Source of the DNA: JAFGXW01 sp964634385
Lineage (GTDB): Bacteria; Bacillota_I; Bacilli_A; Izemoplasmatales; Izemoplasmataceae
Length of the DNA stretch: 64,000 nt
Assembly: GCA_964634385.1 (NCBI GenBank)
Contig: CAZWIZ010000003.1
Span: 1 to 64,000, forward strand
Direction of reading: 5' to 3'
A program made the position numbers and the translations under genes. This document shows positions 34,916-44,041 of this stretch, in pieces. The number at the start of each line of letters is the position of its first letter. Positions within the stretch are counted from its first letter, which is position 1. The notes below the pieces were generated by a model. That model was not told the origin of the DNA. It did no database searches and saw only the letters and a program-made list of their open reading frames with translations.

Positions 34916-35767
34916 ATGGATTTAATCCTCTATAACCCATTATCTAAAAATAGTAAATCAAATATTCAAACACATAAATTAGTAAGACAGTATAAAAAAA
35001 ATAAAACACCTTTTCGTTTAAAAAGTATTTTAAAAATAGACGATATTAAAAAATATCTTAATAATAAAAAGGAAATTAATAAGGTTATTTTACTTGGCGG
35101 TGATGGAACAATTAACCGTTTTGTAAATGATATTGTAGATTATGATATAACACAAGATATTATAATTAAACCTAACGGCTCAGGTAATGACTATAAACGA
35201 AGTTTAATAGATTACGATAATAAACCCCAATATATTATGGAATCAACTTATGATACAGGTTTTAAAACATATTTTATTAATGGGACCGGGATGGGTGTTG
35301 ATGGATATGTTGGGTATCTTATAGATAAAGGCCAAAAAAAGGGAATATTCGGTTATTTTATAAGTACTATAAAAGCATTATTAACTTATATTCCAGAGCC
35401 ATTAACCTTAACAATTGATGGAGAACAATTTAAATTTGAAAAAACCTATTTAGTTACAATAAATAATGGGAAATATTTTGGCGGAGGAATGAAAATTGCA
35501 CCTAATGGAAATATTAATGATGAATTATTAGATGTAGTTGTTGCTCATTCAGCGAACAAATTACTATTAATATTCATTTTTCTAACAATTTATCTAGGTA
35601 AGCATATTAAATTTGAAAAATATATTTTTTATAAAAGAGGGAAACATATAAAAGCTGAATTTACAACCCCACAAATAACCCAAGCTGATGGTGAAAACTA
35701 TTATGATATTACATCAATAGAAGCTAAAAGCACAGGGAAACAAATACATTTTAAATGTTTTGAATAA
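34916..35767 (+). CDS. Diacylglycerol kinase-like lipid kinase (YegS/DagK family)
   Basis: A 283-residue soluble kinase. N-terminal NPLSKNSKSN, nucleotide motif ILLGGDGTINRFVND (near 60), PNGSGNDYKRSL (near 88), and GGGMKIAPNGNINDELLDV (near 190). Members phosphorylate diacylglycerol or related lipids to feed phospholipid synthesis. Length fits the family. AAAAGGAGTGATAG precedes the ATG. It is monocistronic, ending in a strong hairpin shared with the opposing gene. Confidence 0.9.
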   Translation: MDLILYNPLSKNSKSNIQTHKLVRQYKKNKTPFRLKSILKIDDIKKYLNNKKEINKVILLGGDGTINRFVNDIVDYDITQDIIIKPNGSGNDYKRSLIDYDNKPQYIMESTYDTGFKTYFINGTGMGVDGYVGYLIDKGQKKGIFGYFISTIKALLTYIPEPLTLTIDGEQFKFEKTYLVTINNGKYFGGGMKIAPNGNINDELLDVVVAHSANKLLLIFIFLTIYLGKHIKFEKYIFYKRGKHIKAEFTTPQITQADGENYYDITSIEAKSTGKQIHFKCFE

Positions 35768-35800
35768 ACTAAAGGAGCAAAAATTTGCTCCTTTAGTTTA
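35765..35800. terminator. Bidirectional terminator after the lipid kinase
   Basis: Long stem of TAAACTAAAGGAGCAA with its complement, ending T-rich on both strands. It overlaps the 3' end of the opposing gene. Confidence 0.75.
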
Positions 35801-36425
35801 TATCTTTTGCGAATCCTAATTTACCATTTAATTTGGCTTCAGTAAAGCCCATTTTCTTAAGATATTTAATATGCTCTATATTTTCAGTAAAAACAACAAA
35901 TCTTTTATACCCTTTACTTAAAAAATATGTTTTTTGTTTTCCAAAAACAAATGAACCAATCTTAAAATCTCTAAATAATGGAATAACATAATCAACTACT
36001 ATTTCTAAAGTGTAATTATCATATTCATTACATACAAAGATTCCAGCTGGATTCATATTTCTTAGTAAATATAACTTAATTTTCGAATCCGTAATATTAA
36101 GTTTAGATAAATCTATAAATTTATTAATATCTTTCTTGTAAAAATCAAGAAAATAATTTAAATACTCAGTATCTTGTTCAATTGGCATTATACGTAAATA
36201 TTCCCTAGATAGATACATTTTATATAAATAGTAAATATCAATAGCTACAATACCTAAATTCATAAAGCCTGTTGGCATTGATCCAATCATAAATCCATAC
36301 ACACTGAACATAAAAGCTCCAAATAAATTAATCCATCTTAACTTTTTAATCGAACTCATCAAAAAAGAAATCAAGATAACTAAACTCGCTATATAACCAA
36401 GCCAATCCAATAAAACTTCATCCAT
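35793..36425 (-). CDS. YgjV-like membrane domain fused to a GNAT-like domain
   Basis: A 210-residue protein. Three hydrophobic helices in the first ~80 residues (LDWLGYIASLVILISFLM, WINLFGAFMFSVYGFMIG, FMNLGIVAIDIYYLYKMY) resemble YgjV-type inner-membrane proteins. The C-terminal ~120 residues (NMNPAGIFVCNEYDN, SKGYKRFVVFTENIEHIKYL, KKMGFTE) have the strand order and closing KKMGF motif of a GNAT fold, but no clear acetyl-CoA loop. The ATG at 36425 follows GGAGGTG. The GNAT part is my inference; it could be non-catalytic. Confidence 0.7.
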   Translation of the reverse strand: MDEVLLDWLGYIASLVILISFLMSSIKKLRWINLFGAFMFSVYGFMIGSMPTGFMNLGIVAIDIYYLYKMYLSREYLRIMPIEQDTEYLNYFLDFYKKDINKFIDLSKLNITDSKIKLYLLRNMNPAGIFVCNEYDNYTLEIVVDYVIPLFRDFKIGSFVFGKQKTYFLSKGYKRFVVFTENIEHIKYLKKMGFTEAKLNGKLGFAKDIN

Positions 36426-36491
36426 AATAACACCTCCAAAATATATCATAACGTATTATATGTTTTTATATTATAAATTACAAGCAACATG

Positions 36492-37385
36492 TTATATATT
36501 TTGTGATCTATTTTTAATAAAAGGCTTCAATTCAGTAATAAGGATTCCACTAATAATTAAAAATCCTCCAAATATAATTTGAAAAGTTATTATCTCTCCA
36601 ATTATTAGCCAAGAACCAATTACTGCAAAAATCGCTTCCATAGCCACTATAAGACTTATCCTTGTTGGTAAACTAACCTTTAAAGCATAACTTTGAACTA
36701 AAAATCCAAAAGCAGTGTTAAATAATCCAAGAACTAGAAATGGCCACAAGCTAACTATAGAAAAAGTAGGAATTGTGTCAAATAAAATCATAAATAGAAT
36801 AGATAATACCATAGATGTATAAATATTAATAGTGACAAAAATAGCTGGATCAAAGTCAAACTTTTTTTGAAAATAACTAGCTGATACAACATGAAAGGCA
36901 ACCATAATAGCACAAATGAAAGTAAATAAATCACCAATATTAATGCCTATAAATCCATTACGATCAAAACTTAATAAAAACATTCCAAAAACAGCAACAA
37001 TAACACTTATAATATTATATATATCAACTTTTTTACGAAAAAATAGATAATATAAAAATGGTACAAAAACTATATTTAACTGTGTAATAAACCCATTTTT
37101 AGATGGCGTAGTATAAACATTACCCAGTGTTTGAAAGTAAAATCCAAGATATAGAAATACACCAGTTATAATTCCATATTTAAGAATAGTTTTATTAATA
37201 GTTTTAAACTTTTTATAATATATTCCAGATAAAATAATACTGGCTATAAGAAAGCGCCCTGCCATAATAGTATTAGCTCCATAACCCATATTAATCGCTA
37301 TTTTAGTTATTGGAAATCCAAGTCCCCATATTATTGTTACTACTACTAAAAGTAACTCTGCATATAAAACCTTTTTATTCGCCAT
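36492..37385 (-). CDS. EamA-family (DMT) transporter
   Basis: A 297-residue membrane protein with about ten helices in two EamA halves. The first half has VVTIIWGLGFPITKIAI and TVGNVYTTPSKNGFI-like blocks; the second ends SLPTRISLIVAMEAIFAVIGSWLIIGE. DMT transporters export amino acids or metabolites; the substrate is unknown. The ATG at 37385 has GAGGTG upstream. Confidence 0.9.
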   Translation of the reverse strand: MANKKVLYAELLLVVVTIIWGLGFPITKIAINMGYGANTIMAGRFLIASIILSGIYYKKFKTINKTILKYGIITGVFLYLGFYFQTLGNVYTTPSKNGFITQLNIVFVPFLYYLFFRKKVDIYNIISVIVAVFGMFLLSFDRNGFIGINIGDLFTFICAIMVAFHVVSASYFQKKFDFDPAIFVTINIYTSMVLSILFMILFDTIPTFSIVSLWPFLVLGLFNTAFGFLVQSYALKVSLPTRISLIVAMEAIFAVIGSWLIIGEIITFQIIFGGFLIISGILITELKPFIKNRSQNI

Positions 37386-37413
37386 ACTATACACCTCAAT
37401 CAAACTATACTAT

Positions 37414-37446
37414 AAATAAAAAAGTAATTCAATTAGAATTACTTTT
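37414..37446 (-). terminator. pgi terminator
   Basis: AAGTAATTC/GAATTACTT hairpin with T6 on the minus strand. Confidence 0.8.
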
Positions 37447-37450
37447 TTAT

Positions 37451-38782
37451 CTATTTCAAGCGGTTTTTAAGCTCTTTTGTTAAATTTTCATATCCTGGTT
37501 TTTCTAATAAAGCAAACATATTTCTCTTATAATCTTCAACACCGGGTTGATTAAACGGATTTACTCCAAGAGTATAACCACTAACAGCACATGCTTTTTC
37601 AAAAAAGTAAACTAAATATCCAAAACTATAAGGACTTATCTCAGGAATATTAATAATAATATTAGGTACTCCTCCATCAGTATGAGCTAATAACGTTCCT
37701 AAAAATGCTTTGTTGTTAACGTAATCCATTGTTTTTCCAGCTAAGTAATTTAATCCATCAAGGTTAAGAGCATCACTTTCAATAACAACCTCTCTACGCG
37801 GTTTACCAACATTTAAAACAGTTTCAAATAAGTCTCTTTCTCCATCTTGAATATATTGTCCTAAACTATGTAAGTCGGTACTAAATGACGCCCCTGCAGG
37901 AAATAATCCTTTATGTGTTTTTCCTTCACTTTCACCAAAAAGTTGTTTCCACCATTCTCCTAAATAAAATAATGCTGGTTCATAATTTATTAATAATTCA
38001 ATTTTCTTTCCACTTCGGTATAACAAATTTCTCATAACAACATATTTATATACTTCATTATCCAATGAATACTTTAAATACTCATCATATGCATCATTTG
38101 CACCTTTCATTATCATATCAATATCGACTCCCGAAGCAGCAATAGGTAATAATCCAACAGCTGTTAAAACACTATATCTTCCACCAATATCATCAGGAAC
38201 TACAAAAGTAGTATATCCTTCTTTATCCGCTAAACTTCTAAGTGCTCCTTTTTGCTTATCTGTTGTTGCGAAAATACGTTTTTTTGCTTCACTGGAACCA
38301 TATTTACTTATTAACATTTTTTTAAATACTCTAAAGGCTATTGCTGGTTCGGTAGTTGTTCCGGATTTACTAATTACATTAATGGAAAAATCTAGTCCAT
38401 CAAGATAATCAACTAAATCTGAAATATAACTACTAGAAATTTGATTCCCTACAAAAATAATTTCAAGATCTTGCTTTTTCTTGAAATATTTACTTAACAT
38501 TTCAATTGCTGCTTTTGATCCTAAATAAGATCCTCCGATTCCAATAACTAATAATACATCAGAATTTTCTCTAATTTTTTTTGCAGAATTCTTAATTAAT
38601 AAAAATTCCTCCTTATTATAGTTTTTCGGTAATTCAACCCATCCTAAAAATTCTTTTCCTAATCCTGTTTTATTTTGAAGAATATTATGAGCAATTTTCA
38701 CTTCTTTTTGAACTTCATTTAATCTGCTTTTATCAGCAAAATTAAGCGCTTTTCCATAATCAACATTTAAATATTTTTTCAT
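37451..38782 (-). CDS. pgi: Glucose-6-phosphate isomerase
   Basis: A 443-residue enzyme interconverting glucose-6-phosphate and fructose-6-phosphate. Two SIS domains: GIGGSYLGSKAAIEML near 80 and SKSGTTTEPAIAFRVF near 140. Also DIGGRYSVLTAVGLLPIAASG, the catalytic block GASFSTDLHSLGQYIQDGE, and the C-terminal FNQPGVEDYKRNMFALL. The ~450-residue length matches the Bacilli-type enzyme. With fbp it supports gluconeogenic and glycolytic flux. Confidence 0.97.
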   Translation of the reverse strand: MKKYLNVDYGKALNFADKSRLNEVQKEVKIAHNILQNKTGLGKEFLGWVELPKNYNKEEFLLIKNSAKKIRENSDVLLVIGIGGSYLGSKAAIEMLSKYFKKKQDLEIIFVGNQISSSYISDLVDYLDGLDFSINVISKSGTTTEPAIAFRVFKKMLISKYGSSEAKKRIFATTDKQKGALRSLADKEGYTTFVVPDDIGGRYSVLTAVGLLPIAASGVDIDMIMKGANDAYDEYLKYSLDNEVYKYVVMRNLLYRSGKKIELLINYEPALFYLGEWWKQLFGESEGKTHKGLFPAGASFSTDLHSLGQYIQDGERDLFETVLNVGKPRREVVIESDALNLDGLNYLAGKTMDYVNNKAFLGTLLAHTDGGVPNIIINIPEISPYSFGYLVYFFEKACAVSGYTLGVNPFNQPGVEDYKRNMFALLEKPGYENLTKELKNRLK

Positions 38783-38835
38783 AATACAACCTCCTTTATT
38801 ACTGGTAAAATATTATCACAAAACATATGATTTGT

Positions 38836-38866
38836 ATATAAAAAACGATGACTAAACATCGTTTTT
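38836..38866 (-). terminator. Terminator after the S1 protein gene
   Basis: AAAACGATG/CATCGTTTT hairpin with T-run; the stop codon of the S1 gene lies inside the stem. Confidence 0.8.
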
Positions 38867-39178
38867 TAAATCATACTCGTTAATCCATTCATTTAATTTT
38901 TCCTTTAAAGGTTTAAATCCTGCATCTAATTCAATGTTATATCTTTTCTTTTTTTTATGTAAAGCTTTATAACTTAAACTTAATCTATTGTTAGATATAT
39001 TTAAGATTTTTAAGTCAATAACATCTCCTACAGTTACATAATCTTCTATACCACGTACAAAACCATCACTAAACTCAGATATATGTATTAATCCAACATA
39101 TTCTTTATCAATTTTTACAAATGCACCATACGGTTTTATAGCAGTAATCTCTCCTTTAATAATGTTTCCTTGTTTCAT
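38852..39178 (-). CDS. S1-domain RNA-binding protein, CvfD/YugI (GSP13) family
   Basis: A 108-residue protein made of one S1 domain (residues 1-70: GEITAIKPYGAFVKIDKEYV, then GLIHISEFSDGFV and VGDVIDLKILNI) plus a basic tail (KALHKKKKRYNIELD). The family includes ribosome-associated general stress protein 13 in Bacillus and the regulator CvfD in streptococci. It precedes pgi by about 70 bp with a terminator between. Confidence 0.9.
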   Translation of the reverse strand: MKQGNIIKGEITAIKPYGAFVKIDKEYVGLIHISEFSDGFVRGIEDYVTVGDVIDLKILNISNNRLSLSYKALHKKKKRYNIELDAGFKPLKEKLNEWINEYDLKNDV

Positions 39179-39250
39179 TATTAAAACACCTCATTTTTCG
39201 ATTACTCATTAATAGTATATCAAAAATCATAATAATTTGAAAGAACTTAA

Positions 39251-39280
39251 GAAAAAAAGAAAACCATTTAAATGATTTTC
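39251..39280 (-). terminator. Terminator of the NifU-domain gene
   Basis: GAAAACCATTT/AAATGATTTTC hairpin followed by T7 on the minus strand. Confidence 0.75.
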
Positions 39281-39314
39281 TAATATTAGAAACGGCTTTA
39301 TAAAGGGATTACCC

Positions 39315-39548
39315 TTATATATTTTCAACTCCTATAATACCTGGAACTTCTTCTAACAAGATTGCTTCAATCCCGTCTTTTAAAGTTGTATCTAAATATC
39401 CACATCCAACACATGCTCCAAGCATCTCTACATAAACGATTCCATCTTTAAATCCAATATATTTAACATCTCCACCATCTCTTTGGAGATATGGTTTAAC
39501 TTTATGTAATATTTCTTTAACCTGTTTCTCGATAGTAGTAACATCCAT
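39315..39548 (-). CDS. NifU C-terminal-domain iron-sulfur scaffold (Nfu-type)
   Basis: A 77-residue protein with the Nfu domain: VKPYLQRDGGDVKYIGFKDG, then the cluster-binding CVGCGYLDTTLKDGIE (CxxC). It carries or delivers [Fe-S] clusters. The ATG at 39548 gives the better distance to GAGGTG; the adjacent ATG at 39551 is possible. The frame extending to 39590 lacks a ribosome site. It is transcribed after yutD. Confidence 0.92.
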   Translation of the reverse strand: MDVTTIEKQVKEILHKVKPYLQRDGGDVKYIGFKDGIVYVEMLGACVGCGYLDTTLKDGIEAILLEEVPGIIGVENI

Positions 39549-39628
39549 CATAATCACCTCATTGCCTAACATATTCTTATTATACAACAAACTAATCTAA
39601 AGAGTAATTAAAATGCTAAAAATAAGAA

Positions 39629-39880
39629 TTATTTCTCACTTAATCTTTTTAATACAAAATATGGTGCATTCGGAGTACATGATTCAATTAAATAGTCAGG
39701 TATTGTTTCATAATTGCTTTTTGTAAACCCTTTAAACCTAAGCATATCAGCACTATAGTCTCCTACAATGTACAAATATTTATCTAAATAATTAATATAT
39801 CGTTCATTAAATGTTTTTACTTCAAGTGCTTCTTTATAGTCTTTGATTATTTCATAATTACCGTGTTCTGTTTCTATCAT
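39629..39880 (-). CDS. YutD family protein
   Basis: An 83-residue protein matching YutD/DUF1027 of Bacilli: YEIIKDYKEALEVKTFNERY, LDKYLYIVGDYSADMLRFKGF and the C-terminal CTPNAPYFVLKRL. Function is not established. Its start overlaps the MFS gene end by 23 bp with a GGAGGC site inside that gene. Confidence 0.88.
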   Translation of the reverse strand: MIETEHGNYEIIKDYKEALEVKTFNERYINYLDKYLYIVGDYSADMLRFKGFTKSNYETIPDYLIESCTPNAPYFVLKRLSEK

Positions 39881-41105
39881 TTTTTTTAGCCTCCTTTAAG
39901 TAGTTTATTCGGTATTCTTTTACTTCGTCTTTCTTAAGATGAACTAGTATAGTAAATCCTATCACAACTATTATATAGAATATAACAGCTAAATAAAACA
40001 CATATATTTCATTAATTTCAAATAAAAATCCTCCAATAATAAATCCTAGTGTCATACCAACCCCGACAATACTTTGTCTAACGCCGACAAGTATGCCTTG
40101 AGAAACCGTTTTGTTTTCAGACATAAAGCTTATCGCAGTTGGTTCATAAACTGCTAAAATTATTGTGTATGCGATAAAAAACGTATATAATCCTAACATT
40201 AAATTTGTTGTTTGGAATGACAAATATAAAAATATTGGAGCAAAAATAAATTGAAACTGTAAAAGCCTAAAATTGTGAAATCTTTTTAAAAAATACGGAG
40301 CAATAAAAATATTAGATATTAGGCTTGCGATTCCAACAGTAAAAATAAGAATTCCTAATTGAACTACTGTATATTGTTCGTCTATAATATAATAATCAAG
40401 AAATCTTATAACATTGTTATGAGAAAAACTAATAAAAAAAGTTAATGCAATTGTGAAAATGGGTACCCAAGGTAATTTTAAACTCTGTTTAATATTATTT
40501 ATAAAATTAGTTTTTGTTAATTCAGTACTATTATCATTAAGACTAGTTTTTCCTAAAGATATGTAAATACTTGAAATAATTAATAAAACTCCTTGAACAA
40601 AAAACACATAATTAAAATGAGGATCTAGCATTTTTGCTAAATAGCCTCCTAATAAATAAGCAAATGCTCCTCCAACTAAATACATAGAAACAACATAACT
40701 AAGGGCTCTGTTTCTATCATATTCGTCTTTATAAGTTACATTTATATATGAATAAATATTTACTAATACCCCTGCGATAAAAATACCACTAATTAACGAT
40801 GCAAATAACAATAAATATTTATCCCTAAACATTCCAAATAAAATTTGCCCTACCGCAAATCCAAAAAATAAAACAGCAAGAACTATATTTCTATCCTTAA
40901 TGTCTCCTAAAGCACCCCATAAAATAGCGAAAAACGCTAATCCTACCCCGCTACTAGCAAGATAAAATCCGACAAATCTACCTGTAATGTTCAATGAATT
41001 AGTATAAATTGGTATAGCTGGGTTACCAATATTAAAAAGAATTCCAAATAATAGAGAAATAAATAAAAGATATTTTGTTTCTTTTGTTAACCGTGTATTA
41101 TTCAT
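39858..41105 (-). CDS. Major facilitator superfamily transporter
   Basis: A 415-residue protein with about 12 hydrophobic helices. A loop 2-3 motif GALGDIKDRNIVLAVLF, a degenerate form of the MFS signature, is visible near 65. The hydrophilic centre is near residues 190-205. It resembles drug/metabolite efflux MFS proteins; substrate unknown. It sits between the PspC protein (no gap) and yutD (overlap), so it is part of an operon. Confidence 0.88.
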   Translation of the reverse strand: MNNTRLTKETKYLLFISLLFGILFNIGNPAIPIYTNSLNITGRFVGFYLASSGVGLAFFAILWGALGDIKDRNIVLAVLFFGFAVGQILFGMFRDKYLLLFASLISGIFIAGVLVNIYSYINVTYKDEYDRNRALSYVVSMYLVGGAFAYLLGGYLAKMLDPHFNYVFFVQGVLLIISSIYISLGKTSLNDNSTELTKTNFINNIKQSLKLPWVPIFTIALTFFISFSHNNVIRFLDYYIIDEQYTVVQLGILIFTVGIASLISNIFIAPYFLKRFHNFRLLQFQFIFAPIFLYLSFQTTNLMLGLYTFFIAYTIILAVYEPTAISFMSENKTVSQGILVGVRQSIVGVGMTLGFIIGGFLFEINEIYVFYLAVIFYIIVVIGFTILVHLKKDEVKEYRINYLKEAKKNDRNRTR

Positions 41106-41369
41106 TTATATTTTATAATCTTCCTCATTATAAGAATATTCATCTTGCTCTATTGTTTCAGTTTTTTCTATTTCTACTTCTTTTATAGGAAGAATAATCC
41201 CTAGCACTATATATATAATAATTGGGAATCCAACCCCTGTTAAAACTAATATTACAAAAACAACTCTTATAATATTAACATCAATGTCCATATATTCTGC
41301 AAGACCACTACTTACTCCTAAAAAAACCTTATTTTCTTTTACTCTATATAATCGTTTAGTTGTACTCAT
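41106..41369 (-). CDS. PspC-domain membrane protein
   Basis: An 87-residue protein. The PspC domain KRLYRVKENKVFLGVSSGLAEYM is followed by one membrane helix (IIRVVFVILVLTGVGFPIII) and an acidic tail. PspC proteins sense or respond to envelope stress. Its stop is adjacent to the MFS start. Confidence 0.9.
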   Translation of the reverse strand: MSTTKRLYRVKENKVFLGVSSGLAEYMDIDVNIIRVVFVILVLTGVGFPIIIYIVLGIILPIKEVEIEKTETIEQDEYSYNEEDYKI

Positions 41370-41400
41370 TTATTCCACCTCTTAATTAAACGCATTAAAT

Positions 41401-41871
41401 TTATTTTTCTAATAAAACAACAGTTTCTGTCATTATTGCTTCTTTTCTTCCAACAATTCCCACTCTTTCACTCGTTGTAGCCTTAACACTCACTTGATCT
41501 AACCCAATATCTAATAAATTTGCTATATTAGACCGCATTTGTAAAATATAGTCGCTAAGTCTCGGCTCTTCTAAAAAGACTGTGGAATCAATATTTGCAA
41601 CCTTATATCCCATTTTTTTTACTTCTATCATAACTTTTTTAACAAGTAAACTAGAATCTATATCCTTAAATTGTTCATTAGTGTCAGGAAATAACTTTCC
41701 TAAATCGCCTAATGATAATGCACCAATTAAAGATTCGCAAACAGTGTGTAATAAACAATCTCCATCACTATGTCCAACACTACCTAGTTTATATGGTATT
41801 GCAACTCCACCAATAATTAATTTATACCCCGATTCTAATCTATGAATATCAGTGCTATGTCCTATCCTCAC
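41401..41871 (-). CDS. ispF: 2-C-methyl-D-erythritol 2,4-cyclodiphosphate synthase
   Basis: A 156-residue MEP-pathway enzyme. Metal ligands in GHSTDIHRL (D8, H10), GHSDGDCLLHTVCESLIGA, and ATTSERVGIVGRKEAI at the C-terminus. It makes cyclic methylerythritol diphosphate for isoprenoids. The start overlaps the ispD stop by 4 bp (ATGA). Confidence 0.96.
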   Translation of the reverse strand: MRIGHSTDIHRLESGYKLIIGGVAIPYKLGSVGHSDGDCLLHTVCESLIGALSLGDLGKLFPDTNEQFKDIDSSLLVKKVMIEVKKMGYKVANIDSTVFLEEPRLSDYILQMRSNIANLLDIGLDQVSVKATTSERVGIVGRKEAIMTETVVLLEK

Positions 41872-42527
41872 TTTAAAATCACCTCTAATAAATTAATATC
41901 ATCAAATGTTGTTAATTTTATATTTCGATAATCTCCTTCAATAACATAAGCAAAAATTCCTAAATATCTTTCAACTAAAACCGTATCATCTGTTCCAAAA
42001 TATGTATCGTCAAAAGCTAATTGATGCGCCTTAATCAATATATCTTTTTTAAATCCTTGAGGAGTTTGTGTAATGATAAGAGAATTTCTATCTAACGTTC
42101 TAACAACATGGTTACCTTCTACTTCTTGAATGGTTTCTTTAACTTTCACACCTAATGTAATAGATGGGTGTTCAATTAAATTTTCAAAAATCTTATCTAT
42201 ATTATCTTTCAAAATAAAAGGTCTAGCTCCATCGTGAACTAAAACGTAATCATTAATAGCAATTTTAAGAGCGTTATAAACACTGTCTTGTCGGTGAACT
42301 CCGCCTACAATTACCTTAATAGGGAAATTCTCGTATTTTTTAAGTAATGATTGAAAATCATTCTTTGAAACCACTAATATTACTTCTCCACAATTGGGGT
42401 CATTTTGAAAGTATTGTAAACTGTAATCAATAACACATTGTCCGTGAATTTGTATTAATATTTTATTAGTATTTAATCCGGTTCTTAATCCACTTCCTGC
42501 GGCTAATATTATTGCTGAATATTTCAT
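41868..42527 (-). CDS. ispD: 2-C-methyl-D-erythritol 4-phosphate cytidylyltransferase
   Basis: A 219-residue MEP-pathway nucleotidyltransferase. N-terminal ILAAGSGLRTGLNTNKILIQ, YVLVHDGARPFI near 93, RNSLIITQTPQGFK and the C-terminal NIKLTTFDDINLLE. It converts methylerythritol phosphate with CTP. It is upstream of ispF with a 4-bp overlap. Confidence 0.96.
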   Translation of the reverse strand: MKYSAIILAAGSGLRTGLNTNKILIQIHGQCVIDYSLQYFQNDPNCGEVILVVSKNDFQSLLKKYENFPIKVIVGGVHRQDSVYNALKIAINDYVLVHDGARPFILKDNIDKIFENLIEHPSITLGVKVKETIQEVEGNHVVRTLDRNSLIITQTPQGFKKDILIKAHQLAFDDTYFGTDDTVLVERYLGIFAYVIEGDYRNIKLTTFDDINLLEVILK

Positions 42528-42867
42528 TATTTTTTCTCCTTTTAAGTTATTAATTTTATTATATGAAATGAAAAAATAAAATAGTTTTTTATTAGTAAAT
42601 ATATTAAAGTTTTTAATTTGGATAAATTAAAATAATATTTTCAATATCATAAAAATATATTCTATTTTTTTAAAGTTTTTTTATATAAAATAAAAAATGA
42701 TATTGTAGTAAATAAAGTTATTCACAATGCAATTAAATAAGTAGTTTTTTTTATTTTATTTTTAAATAAAAGTTTACTGTTTTTTTTAAAACAATAAAAC
42801 CTAGTATATTAAAACTAAAGTAAGAACAATATTGCATATTTTTAATAGTTTTTTTTTAAAGACTAGA
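42528..42867. other. 340-bp AT-rich spacer, no gene seen
   Basis: Extremely AT-rich with long T and A runs. Apart from the ispD ribosome site (AAGGAG) and a plausible TATAAT near it, no gene, tRNA or conserved RNA was recognised. Confidence 0.5.
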
Positions 42868-44025
42868 TTACTTTTTATTATAATAATTGAAATTTGCATC
42901 GTACGAATCTTTAAGCGTTATTTTGAGTGCTTCTGTAGCTTCTTTAATTATTTGATCGGCAGTTTCCCCTTCATTATTGAATTCCGAGATTCCAAGATTA
43001 GGATATACTGTTTGTGTTATTCCGCCAAATACCATTGTTAAATTTAACAAATCTCCGCCATGTTGAAGTGCTCTATCTATTAATTCTACTTTTCTTTCGT
43101 CTTTAATAATTAGTCCAAAATCTATACCTCCTATACGGTATAAACTATGATTATCTTTTATAAAATTATAACGCAATTTTTTTAGGTATTCACCCATCAT
43201 TAAATCACCAACATCACGACCATATTTTTCATTAATATTTGGAATATTTGATAAATGAATCACGTATAGTGTAAATTGATTTTTTGTATGCATTATCTCT
43301 TGTATTTCTTGATACATTTTTTTAGATGAAGGAAGTTGATTAAGCACATCAATTTCACTTTCAGGGTACTCTCTTATATCCATTGGTTTTACAAGAGAAA
43401 TTATAGATGTTTTTTTATTAATACTAATTTTCTTTCCCACCTCTTTTATCCATATGTAATCATCATTTTTTTTCACTCTATATGTAGTAGTGTAATCAGG
43501 TCTTTTCTTTGATAATTTTTCAATTGTATTTTTATAAAGTGGGAGATCATCTTTATAGATTAAATCATCAAAGGTTTTTTTATCAAAACTGTTACTTTCT
43601 AACCCGAAATACTCAATAAATTTATCAGTTCCAAAAAAATCTTCACCTTCATCTTTAAAACATAGTCCATCATTTAAAATCTCAATTGTCGAAATAAATC
43701 TTTTACGAAGTAATTCTTGCTCATCACTAATAGTTATAATTTCATCTTTTAATTTCTGAAAATCAGCTTTTGTTATATCTTTTCTAAATACACTAATAAT
43801 TATTTTAAGCATAAGTATTAAAATCATAACTCCTATTAATGAATATGTATAATATTGATAATTAACCGTATCTATAAGATCATAAAAATAAAAATATAAA
43901 AAACCTAAAACATAAGCAAAAGTGACTATAAAACTATAGTCTGCTTTATTTTTATGTGCAAGTCTCAAAATTAAATTAAATCCTATCCACACTATAAGTA
44001 GTGGAATAACAATGTATAAATCCAT
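42868..44025 (-). CDS. Membrane PAS protein with degenerate GGDEF domain
   Basis: A 385-residue protein: three hydrophobic helices (about 2-21, 30-50, 58-80), a PAS-like domain (about 105-220; FDDLIYKDDLPLYKN, TTTYRVKKNDDYIWIKEVGKK), and a GGDEF-fold domain (about 225-380). The signature is RIGGIDFGLII, so the GG(D/E)EF acid pair is broken and diguanylate cyclase activity is unlikely. Such proteins can act as sensors or as nucleotide-binding/hydrolysing relatives, for example GdpP-like degenerate GGDEF domains. It is 16 bp after the FAD oxidoreductase gene and probably co-transcribed. Confidence 0.85.
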   Translation of the reverse strand: MDLYIVIPLLIVWIGFNLILRLAHKNKADYSFIVTFAYVLGFLYFYFYDLIDTVNYQYYTYSLIGVMILILMLKIIISVFRKDITKADFQKLKDEIITISDEQELLRKRFISTIEILNDGLCFKDEGEDFFGTDKFIEYFGLESNSFDKKTFDDLIYKDDLPLYKNTIEKLSKKRPDYTTTYRVKKNDDYIWIKEVGKKISINKKTSIISLVKPMDIREYPESEIDVLNQLPSSKKMYQEIQEIMHTKNQFTLYVIHLSNIPNINEKYGRDVGDLMMGEYLKKLRYNFIKDNHSLYRIGGIDFGLIIKDERKVELIDRALQHGGDLLNLTMVFGGITQTVYPNLGISEFNNEGETADQIIKEATEALKITLKDSYDANFNYYNKK

Positions 44026-44041
44026 CTATATCACCTTTGTT

